Positions 44,581 through 54,091 are shown, counted from the stretch's first letter. The stretch is 64,000 nt of DNA from Streptomyces sp. NA04227 (GCF_013364195.1 NZ_CP054918.1:3585001-3649000); one strand, 5' to 3'. Notes: generated by a model from the sequence alone, not told the origin. Translations and numbers: made by a program.

Positions 44581-45252
44581 TCAGTTGTCGTCCGGCGCTT
44601 CATCGGCGTGGAGCCGAGTATCGAGGTCGCCCACCCAGGACAGCGCCCAAGTCCGCAGAGTGGCTACCTGGTCCGACGTCAGGCCGTAGGCGGTGAAGTC
44701 TTGGTCGTCCCACCATTCGGCGCCCGCAAGCCGGTCGCGCAGATCGTGGAGGCTGAACTCGAAGCGGGAGTGGCGGCGGCCGAGCGTCTCAAGGTCTGCG
44801 GTGGTGCGGTGCTGGGAAGCCGCATGGACGTCGATGAGGTCGCGGACGGCTCCGCGGTCGGCGAGTGCGCGGACTTTGGTGCCGATCACGTCATCGAGAG
44901 CAAGGACCGGCCCGTGCTTGGTCGTCGCGGGCGGGGACCAGAAAGCTTCCTTGAGGATGTCGATTTCACACTGCTCGCCAGTGCAGGGATCGGTGGCGAT
45001 GAGTCGACCGGACAGCGGGCTGGTCTCGACCTCCTGAACGGACCAGCCTCGCTGGATGAGGCCCTCGGCGACGGTGCGAGCGATCTCGGCCATGGGCGCG
45101 GGGTTCTCGGTGGCCACGTCGAGGTCCTGGCTGAGACGGTCGACCAGGCCGTGGGCCTGAACGGCGTAGCCGCCGGTGATGACCAAGGGATAGGGCGACC
45201 CGATGGTGAGTACATCGGCCAGGAGTCGGCGGTGCAGGTCGCTCAGGTTCAC
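44581..45252 (-). CDS. AbiEii/MenT-type nucleotidyltransferase toxin
   Basis: 223 residues. The nucleotidyltransferase head VITGGYAVQAHG, then RLSQDLDVA with the two catalytic Asp (43 and 45), followed by GTKVRALADRGAVRDLIDV, matches the AbiEii/AbiGii toxin family (DNA polymerase beta-like fold). Known members of type IV or MenAT systems stop growth by adding nucleotides, some to tRNA ends, and some act in phage abortive infection. The GTG start overlaps the stop of the upstream gene by 4 bases (GTGA), as in toxin-antitoxin pairs. Confidence 0.8.
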   Translation of the reverse strand: MNLSDLHRRLLADVLTIGSPYPLVITGGYAVQAHGLVDRLSQDLDVATENPAPMAEIARTVAEGLIQRGWSVQEVETSPLSGRLIATDPCTGEQCEIDILKEAFWSPPATTKHGPVLALDDVIGTKVRALADRGAVRDLIDVHAASQHRTTADLETLGRRHSRFEFSLHDLRDRLAGAEWWDDQDFTAYGLTSDQVATLRTWALSWVGDLDTRLHADEAPDDN

Positions 45253-45620
45253 GCGGCCTTGGAGTTCTCAGTGATAGCGAGCTCGGGGAAGGCGTTCTCC
45301 CAGACGTGGCGAATCGGTCGGCTGATCAGGGTCCGCAGTACGGGCCACTGGCTGATCAGCAGGTCCCGGTTCAGGAAGTCGACGAGGTCTTGGCGCTGCC
45401 CTTCTGCCAGGACAGTGCGGTACAAGCCCATACGCGAGCGGGGCTGCTCGAGCGTGTAGGAGCGGCGGCCGGACCAAACGACGTGCAGCGGCAGGTCGAC
45501 AGTGCCATGGCCGGGACCTGTCAGGTCCTCCAGGCACTCGGGCAGGCGCTCGGCGTACTGCCTGCACAGCACCTCAAACGCGTTGGGCACCGGAAAACGG
45601 GCGGGGGTCGGCACGGCCAT
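45249..45620 (-). CDS. Probable antitoxin partner of the AbiEii-like toxin
   Basis: 123 residues from the ATG at 45620. Starts MAVPTPARFPVPNAFEVLCR and continues with HVVWSGRRSYTLEQPRSRMG and FLNRDLLISQWPVLRTLISR. It has no winged-helix of the AbiEi type (those are near 190 residues), so it is not the usual partner. Because its stop overlaps the toxin start, it is the best antitoxin candidate. The frame is open for 65 more codons upstream, but that part has no family-like features. No clear ribosome site. Confidence 0.6.
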   Translation of the reverse strand: MAVPTPARFPVPNAFEVLCRQYAERLPECLEDLTGPGHGTVDLPLHVVWSGRRSYTLEQPRSRMGLYRTVLAEGQRQDLVDFLNRDLLISQWPVLRTLISRPIRHVWENAFPELAITENSKAA

Positions 45621-45808
45621 GCATTCAGTATCACCTGTCGGGCCGGGTGTCACCAGGAGCATGGCGTTCCAGGGGGTACGGCGGCCGGAGACTTCGGGTG
45701 TCACTGGCGGCACGGGCCTGCGTCTTGCATCAGGGGATCTGACAGTGACCGCCATCAACTGCGGCATCCTGTCCGAACCAGAGGCAGCCGGAGCGCAGGA
45801 GGACCCCC

Positions 45809-46258
45809 ATGCCACCGCAAGCCGCTCACGGACCCGCTGGACGCGCGAACGGTGGCGGCGGGGACGGCGGCGCGTACTTCATCCGAGGCCGGATCTACGT
45901 ACCCGTGCGGCTGTCCAAGACCTACTCCCGTGACCACTGGGCCCCGTTGGTCAAGGAAGTGGAGATCTGGGGAAGTCGTTCCTACGCGACGCGGGCGGAG
46001 GCGGACCGTGCCCTCCGAACGTTCCTGAAGACGCCGCACTGCTTCGGCGGCGTGGTGCACGCGCGTACGGGGAGCCAGCGCGCCGAGTTTCGGGCGGCGT
46101 CCCAAACTGCCCTGAACGACATGAAGTTGGACGTGCTCGCGGAGATCGGCGAGATCCGCCGACGAGCCGACGACTTCACCTACGCGCGCCGGTGGGAGCT
46201 TCCGTGGCTGTTCCTCCGGTGGTTCCGCAGGCCGCGCACGCACACGCGGCACCTGTGA
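45809..46258 (+). CDS. Unrecognised protein, 149 residues
   Basis: GGAGGA before the ATG at 45809 gives a clear start. After a Gly-rich N-terminus (ANGGGGDGGAY) comes FIRGRIYVPVRLSKTYSRDH, WGSRSYATRAEADRALRTFL and a helical end (DMKLDVLAEIGEIRRRADD) with a basic Trp/Arg tail WFRRPRTHTRHL. No signal peptide or known motif. The 26-bp tandem repeat at 46241-46292 spans its stop codon. Divergent from the toxin operon. I do not recognise the family. Confidence 0.65.
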   Translation: MPPQAAHGPAGRANGGGGDGGAYFIRGRIYVPVRLSKTYSRDHWAPLVKEVEIWGSRSYATRAEADRALRTFLKTPHCFGGVVHARTGSQRAEFRAASQTALNDMKLDVLAEIGEIRRRADDFTYARRWELPWLFLRWFRRPRTHTRHL

Positions 46259-46292
46259 CGCGTACGCACACGCGGTACTTGTGACAGGCACG
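46241..46292. repeat. 26-bp tandem duplication across a stop codon
   Basis: Copies 46241-46266 and 46267-46292 (start CACACGCGG) differ at four positions. The first copy carries the last codons and TGA of the 149-residue protein gene. Confidence 0.8.
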
Positions 46293-46475
46293 AAAGCGGA
46301 AACGGTCCGCCCCGCACTCAACCCAGGCGGGTCGAGTGCGAGGCGGACCGCTGCGATCCGGGCCGATCCGGAAAGTGAACCGATGCGATCCGGGGGCCGG
46401 TCCGGCGCGACGGGGGTACGGGCCGGGCCGGGTCCTCTGGTGGATCCGGTTCTTCGGGTGGACGGTGGTGGGCGG

Positions 46476-47516
46476 TTAGACCGGCTCGGCCTCGATCAGG
46501 GAGGCGAAGACCGGGGCCTCGATGATGCGGGTGACCTTGAAGTCGGCGCGCTTGAAGAGCTCGGTGAACTCCTCGGCCGAGCGCTCCCAGCCGGAGAGGC
46601 CGGCGAGCATCAGGACGTCCATGGTCTTGCTGGGGTGCGGGTCGTTGCCCGGGACCAGCACGGTGTCCACGGCGACCAGGCGGCCACCGGCCGGGATGGC
46701 CTTGCGGATGGACTTCAGGATGGCCAGGCACTCGTCGTCGTCCCAGTCGTGCAGGACGTGCTTGAGCAGGTAGAGGTCGGCACCCTCGGGGACGGCCTTG
46801 AAGAAGTCGCCACCCTCCACGCGCCAGCGGCCCTTGGTCTCTTCCTCGTCGAGGAGGTGACGGGCCACCGTCTGCTCCTGGTCCAGGAGGACACCGGTCA
46901 GCTGAGGCGCGCGACGCAGCACGGCGCGCAGCAGGCCGCCGCGGCCGCCGCCGACGTCCACGACGGTGCCGGTCTCCGGCAACGGGCAGGCCTGGGCGAC
47001 GAGTTCGTCGATCGGACCCGACACGGCCGACATGCCGCGGTCGAAGATCTGCCACGCCTCGGGCGCGGACTTCAGGTACTCGAAGAGCGGCGCGCCGTAC
47101 GCGGTGTCGAAGGCCGGGTTGCCCGAGGGCAGCACTTCCTCCAGCGTCGCGACCGGCTTGACCACCAGGTCGTCCGAACACATCAGGACCAGGTCGCGCT
47201 GCGAGCCGGGGCGGCCCTCGACGAGGAGTTCGGCCATGGGCGTGAGCTCAAAGGCACCATTGTCGTTCTGGCGGAAGACCCCGCGGGTGGCGAGGAGGCG
47301 CAGGATCCGCAGCAGGAACGGCGCGTGGGTGCCGGAGCGCTTGGCGAGTTCCTCGACGCTCAGCGGACCGCCCGACTCGGCGAGATGGTCGGCGATGCGG
47401 TGGACGGCGACGGTCCGCAGAATCGACGAGTAGATGTGGCCGTTGGCGACATCGTGAAGCTTGATAGCGGCTGCAGCAGCTTCAGTAGTGCTCGTGTTAC
47501 TGGGCGTACTGGTCAA
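46476..47516 (-). CDS. SAM-dependent O-methyltransferase (class I, dimerisation-domain type)
   Basis: 346 residues. N-terminal winged-helix dimerisation domain (VAVHRIADHLAESGGPLSV), then Rossmann motif I VVDVGGGRGGLLRAVL, KHVLHDWDDDECLAIL with the catalytic-type His, and AGGRLVAVDTVLVP. This is the plant/actinobacterial O-methyltransferase family that methylates phenolic or polyketide hydroxyls. No biosynthetic genes surround it, so it may act on an external or distant substrate. TTG start at 47516, with GGGAG 7 bases upstream. Ends with TAA, rare in this genome. Confidence 0.9.
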   Translation of the reverse strand: MTSTPSNTSTTEAAAAAIKLHDVANGHIYSSILRTVAVHRIADHLAESGGPLSVEELAKRSGTHAPFLLRILRLLATRGVFRQNDNGAFELTPMAELLVEGRPGSQRDLVLMCSDDLVVKPVATLEEVLPSGNPAFDTAYGAPLFEYLKSAPEAWQIFDRGMSAVSGPIDELVAQACPLPETGTVVDVGGGRGGLLRAVLRRAPQLTGVLLDQEQTVARHLLDEEETKGRWRVEGGDFFKAVPEGADLYLLKHVLHDWDDDECLAILKSIRKAIPAGGRLVAVDTVLVPGNDPHPSKTMDVLMLAGLSGWERSAEEFTELFKRADFKVTRIIEAPVFASLIEAEPV

Positions 47517-48425
47517 CTTACGGCTCCCGTCGGTGAGTTGATCGTGTTCCCCAGAGTGGACTCAGGCATCTCCGGTGTCACGGGGTATTCGAATGACACC
47601 GTCGAAGTCACGCCAATGATGCGGTACACGGTTTTGAGAGCCAAGACTTGTGCCATTGCTTGGTTATCAATCGCGGCACGCCGAATATGGAATGAATGGC
47701 TCCGCCACCCACCAGCGGAGTATCGATTTCCGGCCACGTCCGCTGCGCCAGTGGTGGCAAGCTTCACCGTGTCCGAATCTCGGGGAGGTGTACGTCATTC
47801 CACTTTCCCCTGTCATGGCCGGAACATCGCTGTCGTGAACGCCCGGCCAGCGCGGTCGCGCGCGGAATCAAGGAGTCACAGGGCCGAGAATACGTCGCCT
47901 TTCACCTGGAATCGCCCGCTATACACGCGTCCTGTAGTTGTCGTGATCACTCACACCGGAACCACAAGGACAGAGGAAGTACACGACAAGGACAGAGGAA
48001 GTACAGGAGAGAAGCCGGGAAGAAGGCGGAAAGGCGGGCGAAGGGGCGGACAGAGGGCGCAAGTTCGGCCTAATCAGCCAACGTCCCACGTCCCCCCTCC
48101 GGCGGGATCCGTACCCCGCCGGGCACCCGCACACTCAAGCCACCGTCACACCCACCCCAACGCCCGCCGCAACGCGCGTAAACACCCGCATTCACCGCTG
48201 TACATGTCGGGCTGTATCGCCAACTCGCCCTCATAGGCGATACCGCTATCCCGGTTTATCGAATCCCTGAATCCGGTTGTGAATAAGACGGGAACGGGCA
48301 ACCGGGCCGCGTTGCGAATCTCACCGGCAATGACATTCCCGTCACGCTCGGCCAACCGCGGGACCTGACAATCCGGTTGTGAAATCCTCGCGGCGGCCGA
48401 GCATTGCGAAACGGTTCGGTGGCAC
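47517..48425. other. Long gene-free region with a 19-bp repeat
   Basis: 909 bases upstream of the O-methyltransferase. A 19-bp direct repeat ACAAGGACAGAGGAAGTAC at 47964-47982 and 47986-48004 is followed by a purine-rich stretch to 48060. Base composition is lower in GC than the flanks between 47600 and 47980. Short open frames exist here but none has a good start or composition. Confidence 0.55.
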
Positions 48426-49838
48426 TCAGTAACCGAGGGCGGGGCCCATCCCGAATACGGCGATCTCCGTATTGCCGCTGTGGAACTCGCCCTCCCTGAT
48501 GGGTTCCAGGCCGACCGCGAGCCAGCGGCCGTCGGTCGGGGACCAGGCGAGGGCGTCGATGTAGGTGCGGAACTGGTGGCCGAGGACGATCCGTTTGTCC
48601 TCCATCCGCCAGACGCACAGCTCGTGCGGACGCCGCTCCCCGAACTCCAGGTAGCCCAGCTTGCGGCTGAAGCTGCCGATCGCCAGATAGCTCCCGTCCG
48701 GGTTGGCCGCCATCTCGAACAGCCGCTCCGAGGCGTCCATGACCTTGTCGACCACCTCGCCCTTCACCGTGTCGACCACGTAGAGGTTCTCCTGCGCGCC
48801 GAGGAAGAGCCGCGAGGAGTCGCCGGAGAAGGTCTTGCACTGGATCGGGTCCCAGGCGCCGTCCGAGTGGGACACCCGCCGGGACGGCTCGCGCTCCTCG
48901 CCGTGCAGGTCGTAGCCGCCCTCGCCGCCGTTGTTCGGGCTGAGCCGGTGCACGCCGTCAGTCGAGCGCAACCGCCCACGCTGGAAGGGGACTTGGACCT
49001 CCTCGCCGAGGTCGACGTCGTACGCCCACTGCACCTCCTCTTCCGGCTCGTCCGCCGAGAAGTAGCCCTTGACCACGACGACGTGCGTGCCGGGCACCCA
49101 CATCATCAGCGGCACCAGCCACTCGTCGCCCGCGTTCACGTGCGCCTTCTCGCTCCAGTCGGAGGTGTCGTACACCCACACCCGCCCCTGGTCGCTGCAG
49201 ACCGCCAGATACGCGCCGTCGTCCGAGAAGTGGAGATGCTCGACGTGGTCGTACTCGGTGCTGCCCGTGGTCGTCGCGAACGGCCGCAGAATGTACGCCG
49301 GTTCGGAGAGATCGGGCAGGTGCGGGGCGTCCTCGGCGGTCCAGCTGTCGCCGTGCAGCGGGAAGGACGCGGAGCCCCACGCCAGGCCCTTGGTCAGGTG
49401 ATCCAGCCACCTGCGGTCGGTCACCCGTATCTCGTACTCGGCCTGGACCAGCAGGTCCTCGTCCTTCCAGGCTCCGCCGCGCTCGTAGTAGAAGTCGTAC
49501 AGGTTCCCCCAATCCTCTTCGGTGGGCGGGTCGTTGAGCGTGGCTGTGCGCCGGACCCAGGAGATGTAGCGGCGCGCGTTGGTGTCGACCCACTCGTAGT
49601 TGAGGATGTCGTCGGTGGTGAGCAGTTGGCCCAGGGTGCCCGGGTCCCCGTCCGCGCGGGCCGAGTGCCACCGCGAGCTCTCCCAGAGGAAGTGCAGGAA
49701 GGTGCCGGGCTCCTCGTCGGGGAGCGGGATGTGCGTACGCGATCCCGTGTCGTAGTACACGACGAGTACCTGGAGTCTGACCCGCAGCCGCTCCGGATCG
49801 ACATTCAGAACCCGTACGCCGTACATGTCGGTCGACAT
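48426..49838 (-). CDS. WD40-like beta-propeller protein
   Basis: 470 residues. N-terminal 170 residues are unrecognised, Trp- and Asp-rich (DILNYEWVDTNARRYISWVR). From about 190 the chain shows propeller blades: HLHFSDDGAYLAVCSDQGRV with WVYDTSDW, FSGDSSRLFLGAQENLYVV, ANPDGSYLAIGSFSRKLGYL and LAWSPTDGRWLAVGLEP. No signal peptide, so a cytoplasmic scaffold or sensor. Strong ribosome site GAGGGGA before the ATG. Divergent from a small membrane protein, with no other context to suggest a partner. Confidence 0.75.
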   Translation of the reverse strand: MSTDMYGVRVLNVDPERLRVRLQVLVVYYDTGSRTHIPLPDEEPGTFLHFLWESSRWHSARADGDPGTLGQLLTTDDILNYEWVDTNARRYISWVRRTATLNDPPTEEDWGNLYDFYYERGGAWKDEDLLVQAEYEIRVTDRRWLDHLTKGLAWGSASFPLHGDSWTAEDAPHLPDLSEPAYILRPFATTTGSTEYDHVEHLHFSDDGAYLAVCSDQGRVWVYDTSDWSEKAHVNAGDEWLVPLMMWVPGTHVVVVKGYFSADEPEEEVQWAYDVDLGEEVQVPFQRGRLRSTDGVHRLSPNNGGEGGYDLHGEEREPSRRVSHSDGAWDPIQCKTFSGDSSRLFLGAQENLYVVDTVKGEVVDKVMDASERLFEMAANPDGSYLAIGSFSRKLGYLEFGERRPHELCVWRMEDKRIVLGHQFRTYIDALAWSPTDGRWLAVGLEPIREGEFHSGNTEIAVFGMGPALGY

Positions 49839-50164
49839 CGTCGTCCCCTCAGGAAGTAACTCGCAGAGGCAGCGCCAGTAGGGTCAACACCCCTGCCGCA
49901 CAGGGGAGTTGATGGAGCGCCTCCTTCAGACGCGAGCGATGTTCGCAGAAGGGACTGACAGAGGCTCAGGTTCCGGCCCCGCGCCCCAACCCCTCAGCAC
50001 CCTCAACACGCCCAACACGCCCAACACTCCTACGAGTTGGCGCCGTCGCCAGGTGACCGACCAGTACGGCTTGACGACGCCATATGGATAGTGACACTCT
50101 CCAATCGCGACGGATAGCAGAGCTATCCAACCTGGTTCAGAGGCCACCATTTCGGGGGAGATTC
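49839..50164. other. Divergent intergenic region with 9-bp repeats
   Basis: 326 bases. CAACACGCC is repeated three times at 50004-50030. A 60-codon open frame (49909-50091) contains these repeats as NTPNTPNT; I do not count it as a gene. Promoters of both flanking genes must lie here. Confidence 0.5.
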
Positions 50165-50824
50165 ATGGCCGTCATCGACCAACGGGCGTCGTCGTACGCT
50201 CAGTTGGACCAGAAGTACCGCGTCTCGAAGTTCGTGTTCATGGGCGGTTTCCTGCCCACCGCCTTCGGCCTGTTCGGGCTGCTCGGCTCCAGCCCCACCG
50301 GCACCGACTTCCTCCTGCTGCTGATCGGCGCCGGACTCATCGGCGGCGGTATCAGCTGGGGCCGCAGCATTCTCGGGCAGATGCGGTACGTCATCACGTA
50401 TCCCGCGGACCCGATGGCGCACCTCATCGCCTGGGGCGGCAGCATCGCCGTCGTGGTCGTCTGCGCGCTGATCGGCAAGGCGCTGGAGACCGGCATGACC
50501 GCGGTCGTCAGCGCCGGACTGCTCGCCGTCCCGCCGTGGTTCCGCAAGCGGCGTACGGCCTTCATGCTCGACTACGCCGGAATCACCGCCGCCGGTACGG
50601 CAGTCGCGTGGGACCAGGTCTCGATCCTGGTCATCACCGACACCGCCCCGGACCACGTGAGCCTGGGCCTGCGACTGCGCTCCGGCGGCTGGTCCGACGG
50701 CGTCAACGTCGAACGGCACAAGTTCGACCTCAACCGGATCGTCGAGGGCGCGCGGACGCTCGCGCCGGGGCATGTGTCCATCGTCGTCACGGACCGCGAA
50801 GGGGAGCGGCCGGTCTACCCGTAG
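50165..50824 (+). CDS. Membrane protein with C-terminal PH-like domain
   Basis: 219 residues; GGGGGAG before the ATG. Four membrane helices (FVFMGGFLPTAFGLFGLLG, LLLLIGAGLIGGG, LIAWGGSIAVVVVCALIG, GMTAVVSAGLLAVPPW) precede a beta-rich end (TAFMLDYAGITAAGTAVAWD, QVSILVITDTAP, HVSLGLRLRSGGW) that looks like a bacterial PH domain facing the cytoplasm. Function unknown; similar small proteins are common in Streptomyces. Confidence 0.75.
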   Translation: MAVIDQRASSYAQLDQKYRVSKFVFMGGFLPTAFGLFGLLGSSPTGTDFLLLLIGAGLIGGGISWGRSILGQMRYVITYPADPMAHLIAWGGSIAVVVVCALIGKALETGMTAVVSAGLLAVPPWFRKRRTAFMLDYAGITAAGTAVAWDQVSILVITDTAPDHVSLGLRLRSGGWSDGVNVERHKFDLNRIVEGARTLAPGHVSIVVTDREGERPVYP

Positions 50825-51126
50825 AACCGCGCACGAACCTGTTGGCGCGACAGCCGCCGTCGGCCGTGGTCAAGGCCATGGCCGACGGCGGCCTTCGCGC
50901 CGCGTTCCTCCCGGAACGCGGACTGGGATGCCTAGCGGCAGCCTGGCTGGCCGGACGTACGCCCGGGGTCTCACCGGTGCCGGTGGCGGCGGGGGAGCTG
51001 CCTGCTCTCGGGCCCTGGCCGCCCCACCCTCCACAGCGCCCGGACCGCCTGTGACCTCGTCGCCCGGGCAGGGCGAGGGGGCGCCGATCTCGGCCCGGAA
51101 CAAGCACGTGCGGGTGCCCGGCCGCC
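50825..51126. other. Intergenic, no gene seen
   Basis: 302 bases between two plus-strand genes. GC-rich with Gly/Ala-type codon runs in all frames but no supported start. Nothing else recognised. Confidence 0.5.
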
Positions 51127-51975
51127 ATGCTGGAATGGATCAGCCTGGAACGGATCAGCATGGAACCAATGGATCTCCCGTCGATCAATGAATCCGACCT
51201 CGCGCTCGCGATGGAGCGGAATCTCGCCGAGCATGCCTGCCACCTGCACCGGAACCTGAGAAGCGCGTCCGTCACCGAGACCGGCGACCTGCTGATCGCC
51301 GACAGCGGTCTCGCCGATGACACCTTCAACATCGTCGCGGTGGCCCGCTTCACCCCGGACACTGCCCCGACCCGCGCCGCGGAGACGGCCCGGACCCTGG
51401 CCGCCACCGGCCGCCCCTTCTCCTGGTGGGTGGGCCCCGCCTCCACACCGGTCACTCTCGCCGAGCACCTCGAGGCCGTCGGCCTGGAGGCGTCGGAGAC
51501 CGAGACGGGCATGTGGAAGGAGCTGCGCGGCCCTCTCCCCGAGGCGCACGTCGACGGCCTGGAGATCCGCCTGGTAACCACTCCGGAGCAGCTCGCCGAC
51601 TACGCCACCGTCCTCGCCGCGAACTGGAACCCGCCCGCCGCCACGGTGCGCCAATTCTTCGCCGACGCCGCCGACTTGGCGCTCACCGCCGACTGCCCCG
51701 CCCGCTACCTGGTCGGCTACGTCGACGGCCGTCCCGTCTGCTCGGCCGAGGTCTTCCTGCACGCGGGTGTCGCCGGGATCTACAACATCGCCACGCTCGC
51801 CACCGACCGCCGCCGTGGTTATGGCGGCGCCATCACCCTGGCCACCCTGCACACCGCACGCGACGCGGGCTACGAGACCGCGGTGCTCCAGGCATCCGCC
51901 GACGGAGAGCCCGTCTACCGCCGCCTGGGATTCACCGCCTGCGGCCACTTCACCGAGTACGCCATCACGCCCTGA
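51127..51975 (+). CDS. GNAT N-acetyltransferase
   Basis: Up to 282 residues. The C-terminal half is the GNAT domain: [19 protein letters not shown], then [20 protein letters not shown] with the acetyl-CoA loop (R-R-G-Y-G-G-A) and [17 protein letters not shown]. The N-terminal half is probably a degenerate second GNAT fold ([20 protein letters not shown]). The start is unsure: ATG at 51127, 51160 or 51169 lie in three 15-bp tandem copies of TGGAACGGATCAGCA (51131-51175); the last, [12 protein letters not shown], begins the globular part. Substrate unknown. Confidence 0.82.
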   Translation: MLEWISLERISMEPMDLPSINESDLALAMERNLAEHACHLHRNLRSASVTETGDLLIADSGLADDTFNIVAVARFTPDTAPTRAAETARTLAATGRPFSWWVGPASTPVTLAEHLEAVGLEASETETGMWKELRGPLPEAHVDGLEIRLVTTPEQLADYATVLAANWNPPAATVRQFFADAADLALTADCPARYLVGYVDGRPVCSAEVFLHAGVAGIYNIATLATDRRRGYGGAITLATLHTARDAGYETAVLQASADGEPVYRRLGFTACGHFTEYAITP

Positions 51976-52020
51976 CCCGTCACAGCAACCGCACCGCTCC
52001 TCATCAACGCCTGGTAGCCC

Positions 52021-52410
52021 TCAGGCGTCGGTGCGCTTCTCCAGGCGGCTGCCGCGCGGCAGCGTGAGGGACATGATGTCGCTGGGGCCGTCCAGTGCGA
52101 TGCGGTGCCAGCGCCCGCGCGGGACGATGACCGCCGTTCCGGCCGACAGGCTGACCTCCTCCTCCTTCTCTCCCGGCTGCTCCGGGCGGAAGTAGAGACG
52201 CACGCCGCCGGTGAGGCAGGACACGAGTTCGTCCGCCGCGTTGTGGACTTCCCAGTGGTCGCCGTGCACGTCGGCGTCGGTCTCCACATGGAAGGTCATC
52301 AACTGCCAGCCGTCCCGCTCGGAGTTGAACACCGGCTGCTCTGCGCGTATTTGACCCTCGTGGTCGAGGTGGATGAAGGAGGAGAAGAGGTCGATCGGTT
52401 CAGCGGTCAT
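52021..52410 (-). CDS. Cupin-domain protein
   Basis: 129 residues. Two cupin motifs: DVHGDHWEVHNAADELVSCL with GGVRL (motif 1 metal His and Glu) and AGTAVIVPRGRWHRIAL (motif 2 His). A single jelly-roll barrel, likely metal-binding. It lies on the same strand as an ABM monooxygenase 235 bases upstream, and both are divergent from a GlxA-like AraC regulator, so the three may be one detoxification or catabolic unit. ATG at 52410; no strong ribosome site. Confidence 0.83.
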   Translation of the reverse strand: MTAEPIDLFSSFIHLDHEGQIRAEQPVFNSERDGWQLMTFHVETDADVHGDHWEVHNAADELVSCLTGGVRLYFRPEQPGEKEEEVSLSAGTAVIVPRGRWHRIALDGPSDIMSLTLPRGSRLEKRTDA

Positions 52411-52645
52411 GGCGGGACGTCCATTCGTTCTGCGGAGTTCTTCTGGTGGTGTGTGGTTGGTGCGGGTGCGGGGAGCGGGTCGTCTCAAGGCGGGAACGGT
52501 TCGAGTTCGGGTTCCATGACGACGATCCTGGCCGCCTGCGCGCCGAGGTTCATCCGCCAACTGTTGTGTGTCGGGGCCGAGTTACGCGCCGAACGACGCA
52601 TCGCGTAGCGCCCGCCCCCGCGACCGAGGACCGAAGTCGGCTCGC

Positions 52646-52981
52646 TCAGTCGGGCAATGAGCCGGAGAACGAGTCGGAGAACGAGTCGGACAGTGAGGTG
52701 GCGGTGAAGTGCCGGACCCGCAGCGGTGCGGTGAGGTACTCGTCCTCCCCCGGCAGGACCACGGGCTGGTCACGCCAGTCCTCGCCCGCGTAGTCGGCCA
52801 GGTCCTTCTCGCCGCGCCAGCGACTGACGTACAGCAGGGACGCGGGCGGCGAAAGCAGTACCTCGTGGGACAGCAACCCCGGGTAACGGGCCGGGAATTC
52901 GCGGACCGCCGAGACGATGTAGTCGCGGAACGCCTCGAAGCGTTCAGGGCGTACGCGCGCCTCGCTCACTCTGGTGATCAC
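52646..52981 (-). CDS. ABM-family (antibiotic biosynthesis monooxygenase) protein
   Basis: 111 residues, ferredoxin-like ABM fold: VSEARVRPERFEAFRDYI, FPARYPGLLSHEVLLSP, LLYVSRWRGEKDLADY, EDWRDQPVVLPGEDEYL. ABM proteins oxidise quinones or aromatic rings without cofactor, or degrade haem. GTG start. The C-terminus SLSDSFSDSFSGSLPD is a repeat tail coded by a 12-bp DNA repeat (52660-52696). Divergent from the GlxA-like regulator at 53135, a likely controller. Confidence 0.82.
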   Translation of the reverse strand: MITRVSEARVRPERFEAFRDYIVSAVREFPARYPGLLSHEVLLSPPASLLYVSRWRGEKDLADYAGEDWRDQPVVLPGEDEYLTAPLRVRHFTATSLSDSFSDSFSGSLPD

Positions 52982-53134
52982 GGCCGGGCCGTCCTCGTCA
53001 ACGCGCGAGAACGGGAGGCCGTATCAACGCGCATGCACGGGACGCCGTTTGATGAGTGCGTCATGCTCCGATCCTCGCCCCGGGCAGGCACCTCGCCCAG
53101 TGACCGGATCGACATGGAGAGGTACTTTCCTGCC

Positions 53135-54091
53135 ATGAGCGTTCATCGGGTTACGGCGCTGGTCCTGCCCCGGCAGTCCACCTTCGAGCTGGCGTCCGCC
53201 GCCGAGGTCTTCGGCCTGCGCCGCCCGGGACTGCGCAGTGGCTACGAGTTCGCCGTATGCACCGAACGTCCAGGTCCCGTACCGACCCTGGCGGGGTACG
53301 ACATGCTCGTTGAGGCCGACCTCGCGGCACTCGACGCGGCGGACACCGTGCTCGTCCCCGGCTGGCACGACCGTACGGAGCCCGCCCCACCCGCCGTACT
53401 CGACGCGCTGCGGCGCGCGCACGGCCGAGGCGCACGTGTCGTCTCGATCTGCTCGGGCACTTTCCTGCTCGCCGAGGCGGGACTGCTTGCGCACCGCAGG
53501 GCGACCACGCACTGGCGACTCGCCGCTGAACTGGCTTCCTCTTACCCGGAGTTGGAGGTAGAGCCCGACACGCTCTACATCGACCTGGGCGACGTCGCCA
53601 CCAGTGCGGGCACGGCGGCGGGCATCGACCTGTGCCTCCATCTGGCCCGCTCCGACCACGGCGCCGCCTACGCCGCACACATCGCCCGGCACATGGTGAT
53701 GCCGCCGCACCGTGAGGGCGGCCAACTCCAGTACCGCACCGCCGACTTCACCGACCGCCACGAACAATCGCTGGCCCCACTCCTCGACTGGGCCACCGAA
53801 CGACTGCACCAGCCCCTCACCCTCGACGACCTCGCCGCGCGGGCCAACGTCTCGACCCGCACCCTCGCCCGCAGATTCGGCGACCAACTCGGCGTCAGCC
53901 CCGGCCGCTGGCTACTCCAGCAGCGCGTCACGGCGGCCCGCGCCCTCCTCGAGGAGACCAACCTCCCCATCGAAGTGATCGCGGACCGCGTCGGCCTGTC
54001 GTCGGCCACCAACCTCCGCAGGCGCTTCCACGCCTTGGTGCATACGACGCCTGCTGCGTATCGACGGTCCTTCGGGCGCAACGAACGCTGA
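53135..54091 (+). CDS. GlxA-family AraC regulator (DJ-1/PfpI domain plus AraC HTH)
   Basis: 318 residues. N-terminal DJ-1/PfpI-like domain about 1-180 with the nucleophile-type elbow SICSGTFLLAEAGLL (Cys retained) and TTHWRLAAEL; C-terminal AraC domain with LDDLAARANVSTRTLARRF and IADRVGLSSATNLRRRFHAL. Regulators of this type respond to small molecules and activate neighbouring genes. The divergent ABM monooxygenase and cupin genes are the likely targets. ATG at 53135 is used; an in-frame ATG at 53114 is possible, because GGAGAGG at 53116-53122 lies 12 bases from 53135. Confidence 0.87.
   Translation: MSVHRVTALVLPRQSTFELASAAEVFGLRRPGLRSGYEFAVCTERPGPVPTLAGYDMLVEADLAALDAADTVLVPGWHDRTEPAPPAVLDALRRAHGRGARVVSICSGTFLLAEAGLLAHRRATTHWRLAAELASSYPELEVEPDTLYIDLGDVATSAGTAAGIDLCLHLARSDHGAAYAAHIARHMVMPPHREGGQLQYRTADFTDRHEQSLAPLLDWATERLHQPLTLDDLAARANVSTRTLARRFGDQLGVSPGRWLLQQRVTAARALLEETNLPIEVIADRVGLSSATNLRRRFHALVHTTPAAYRRSFGRNER

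Noticed and set aside
47513..47767. An 84-codon minus-strand frame upstream of the O-methyltransferase
   Set aside because: Third-position composition is not gene-like and there is no motif; more likely the promoter and leader region of the methyltransferase.
48146..48355. A 69-codon minus-strand frame after the beta-propeller gene
   Set aside because: TTG start without a ribosome site, no recognisable motif and no repeated occurrence; evidence too weak to call a gene.
49909..50091. A 60-codon plus-strand frame with a ribosome-site-like GGGGAG and NTPNTPNT repeats
   Set aside because: Its coding capacity comes largely from the 9-bp repeat in a divergent promoter region; no globular part.
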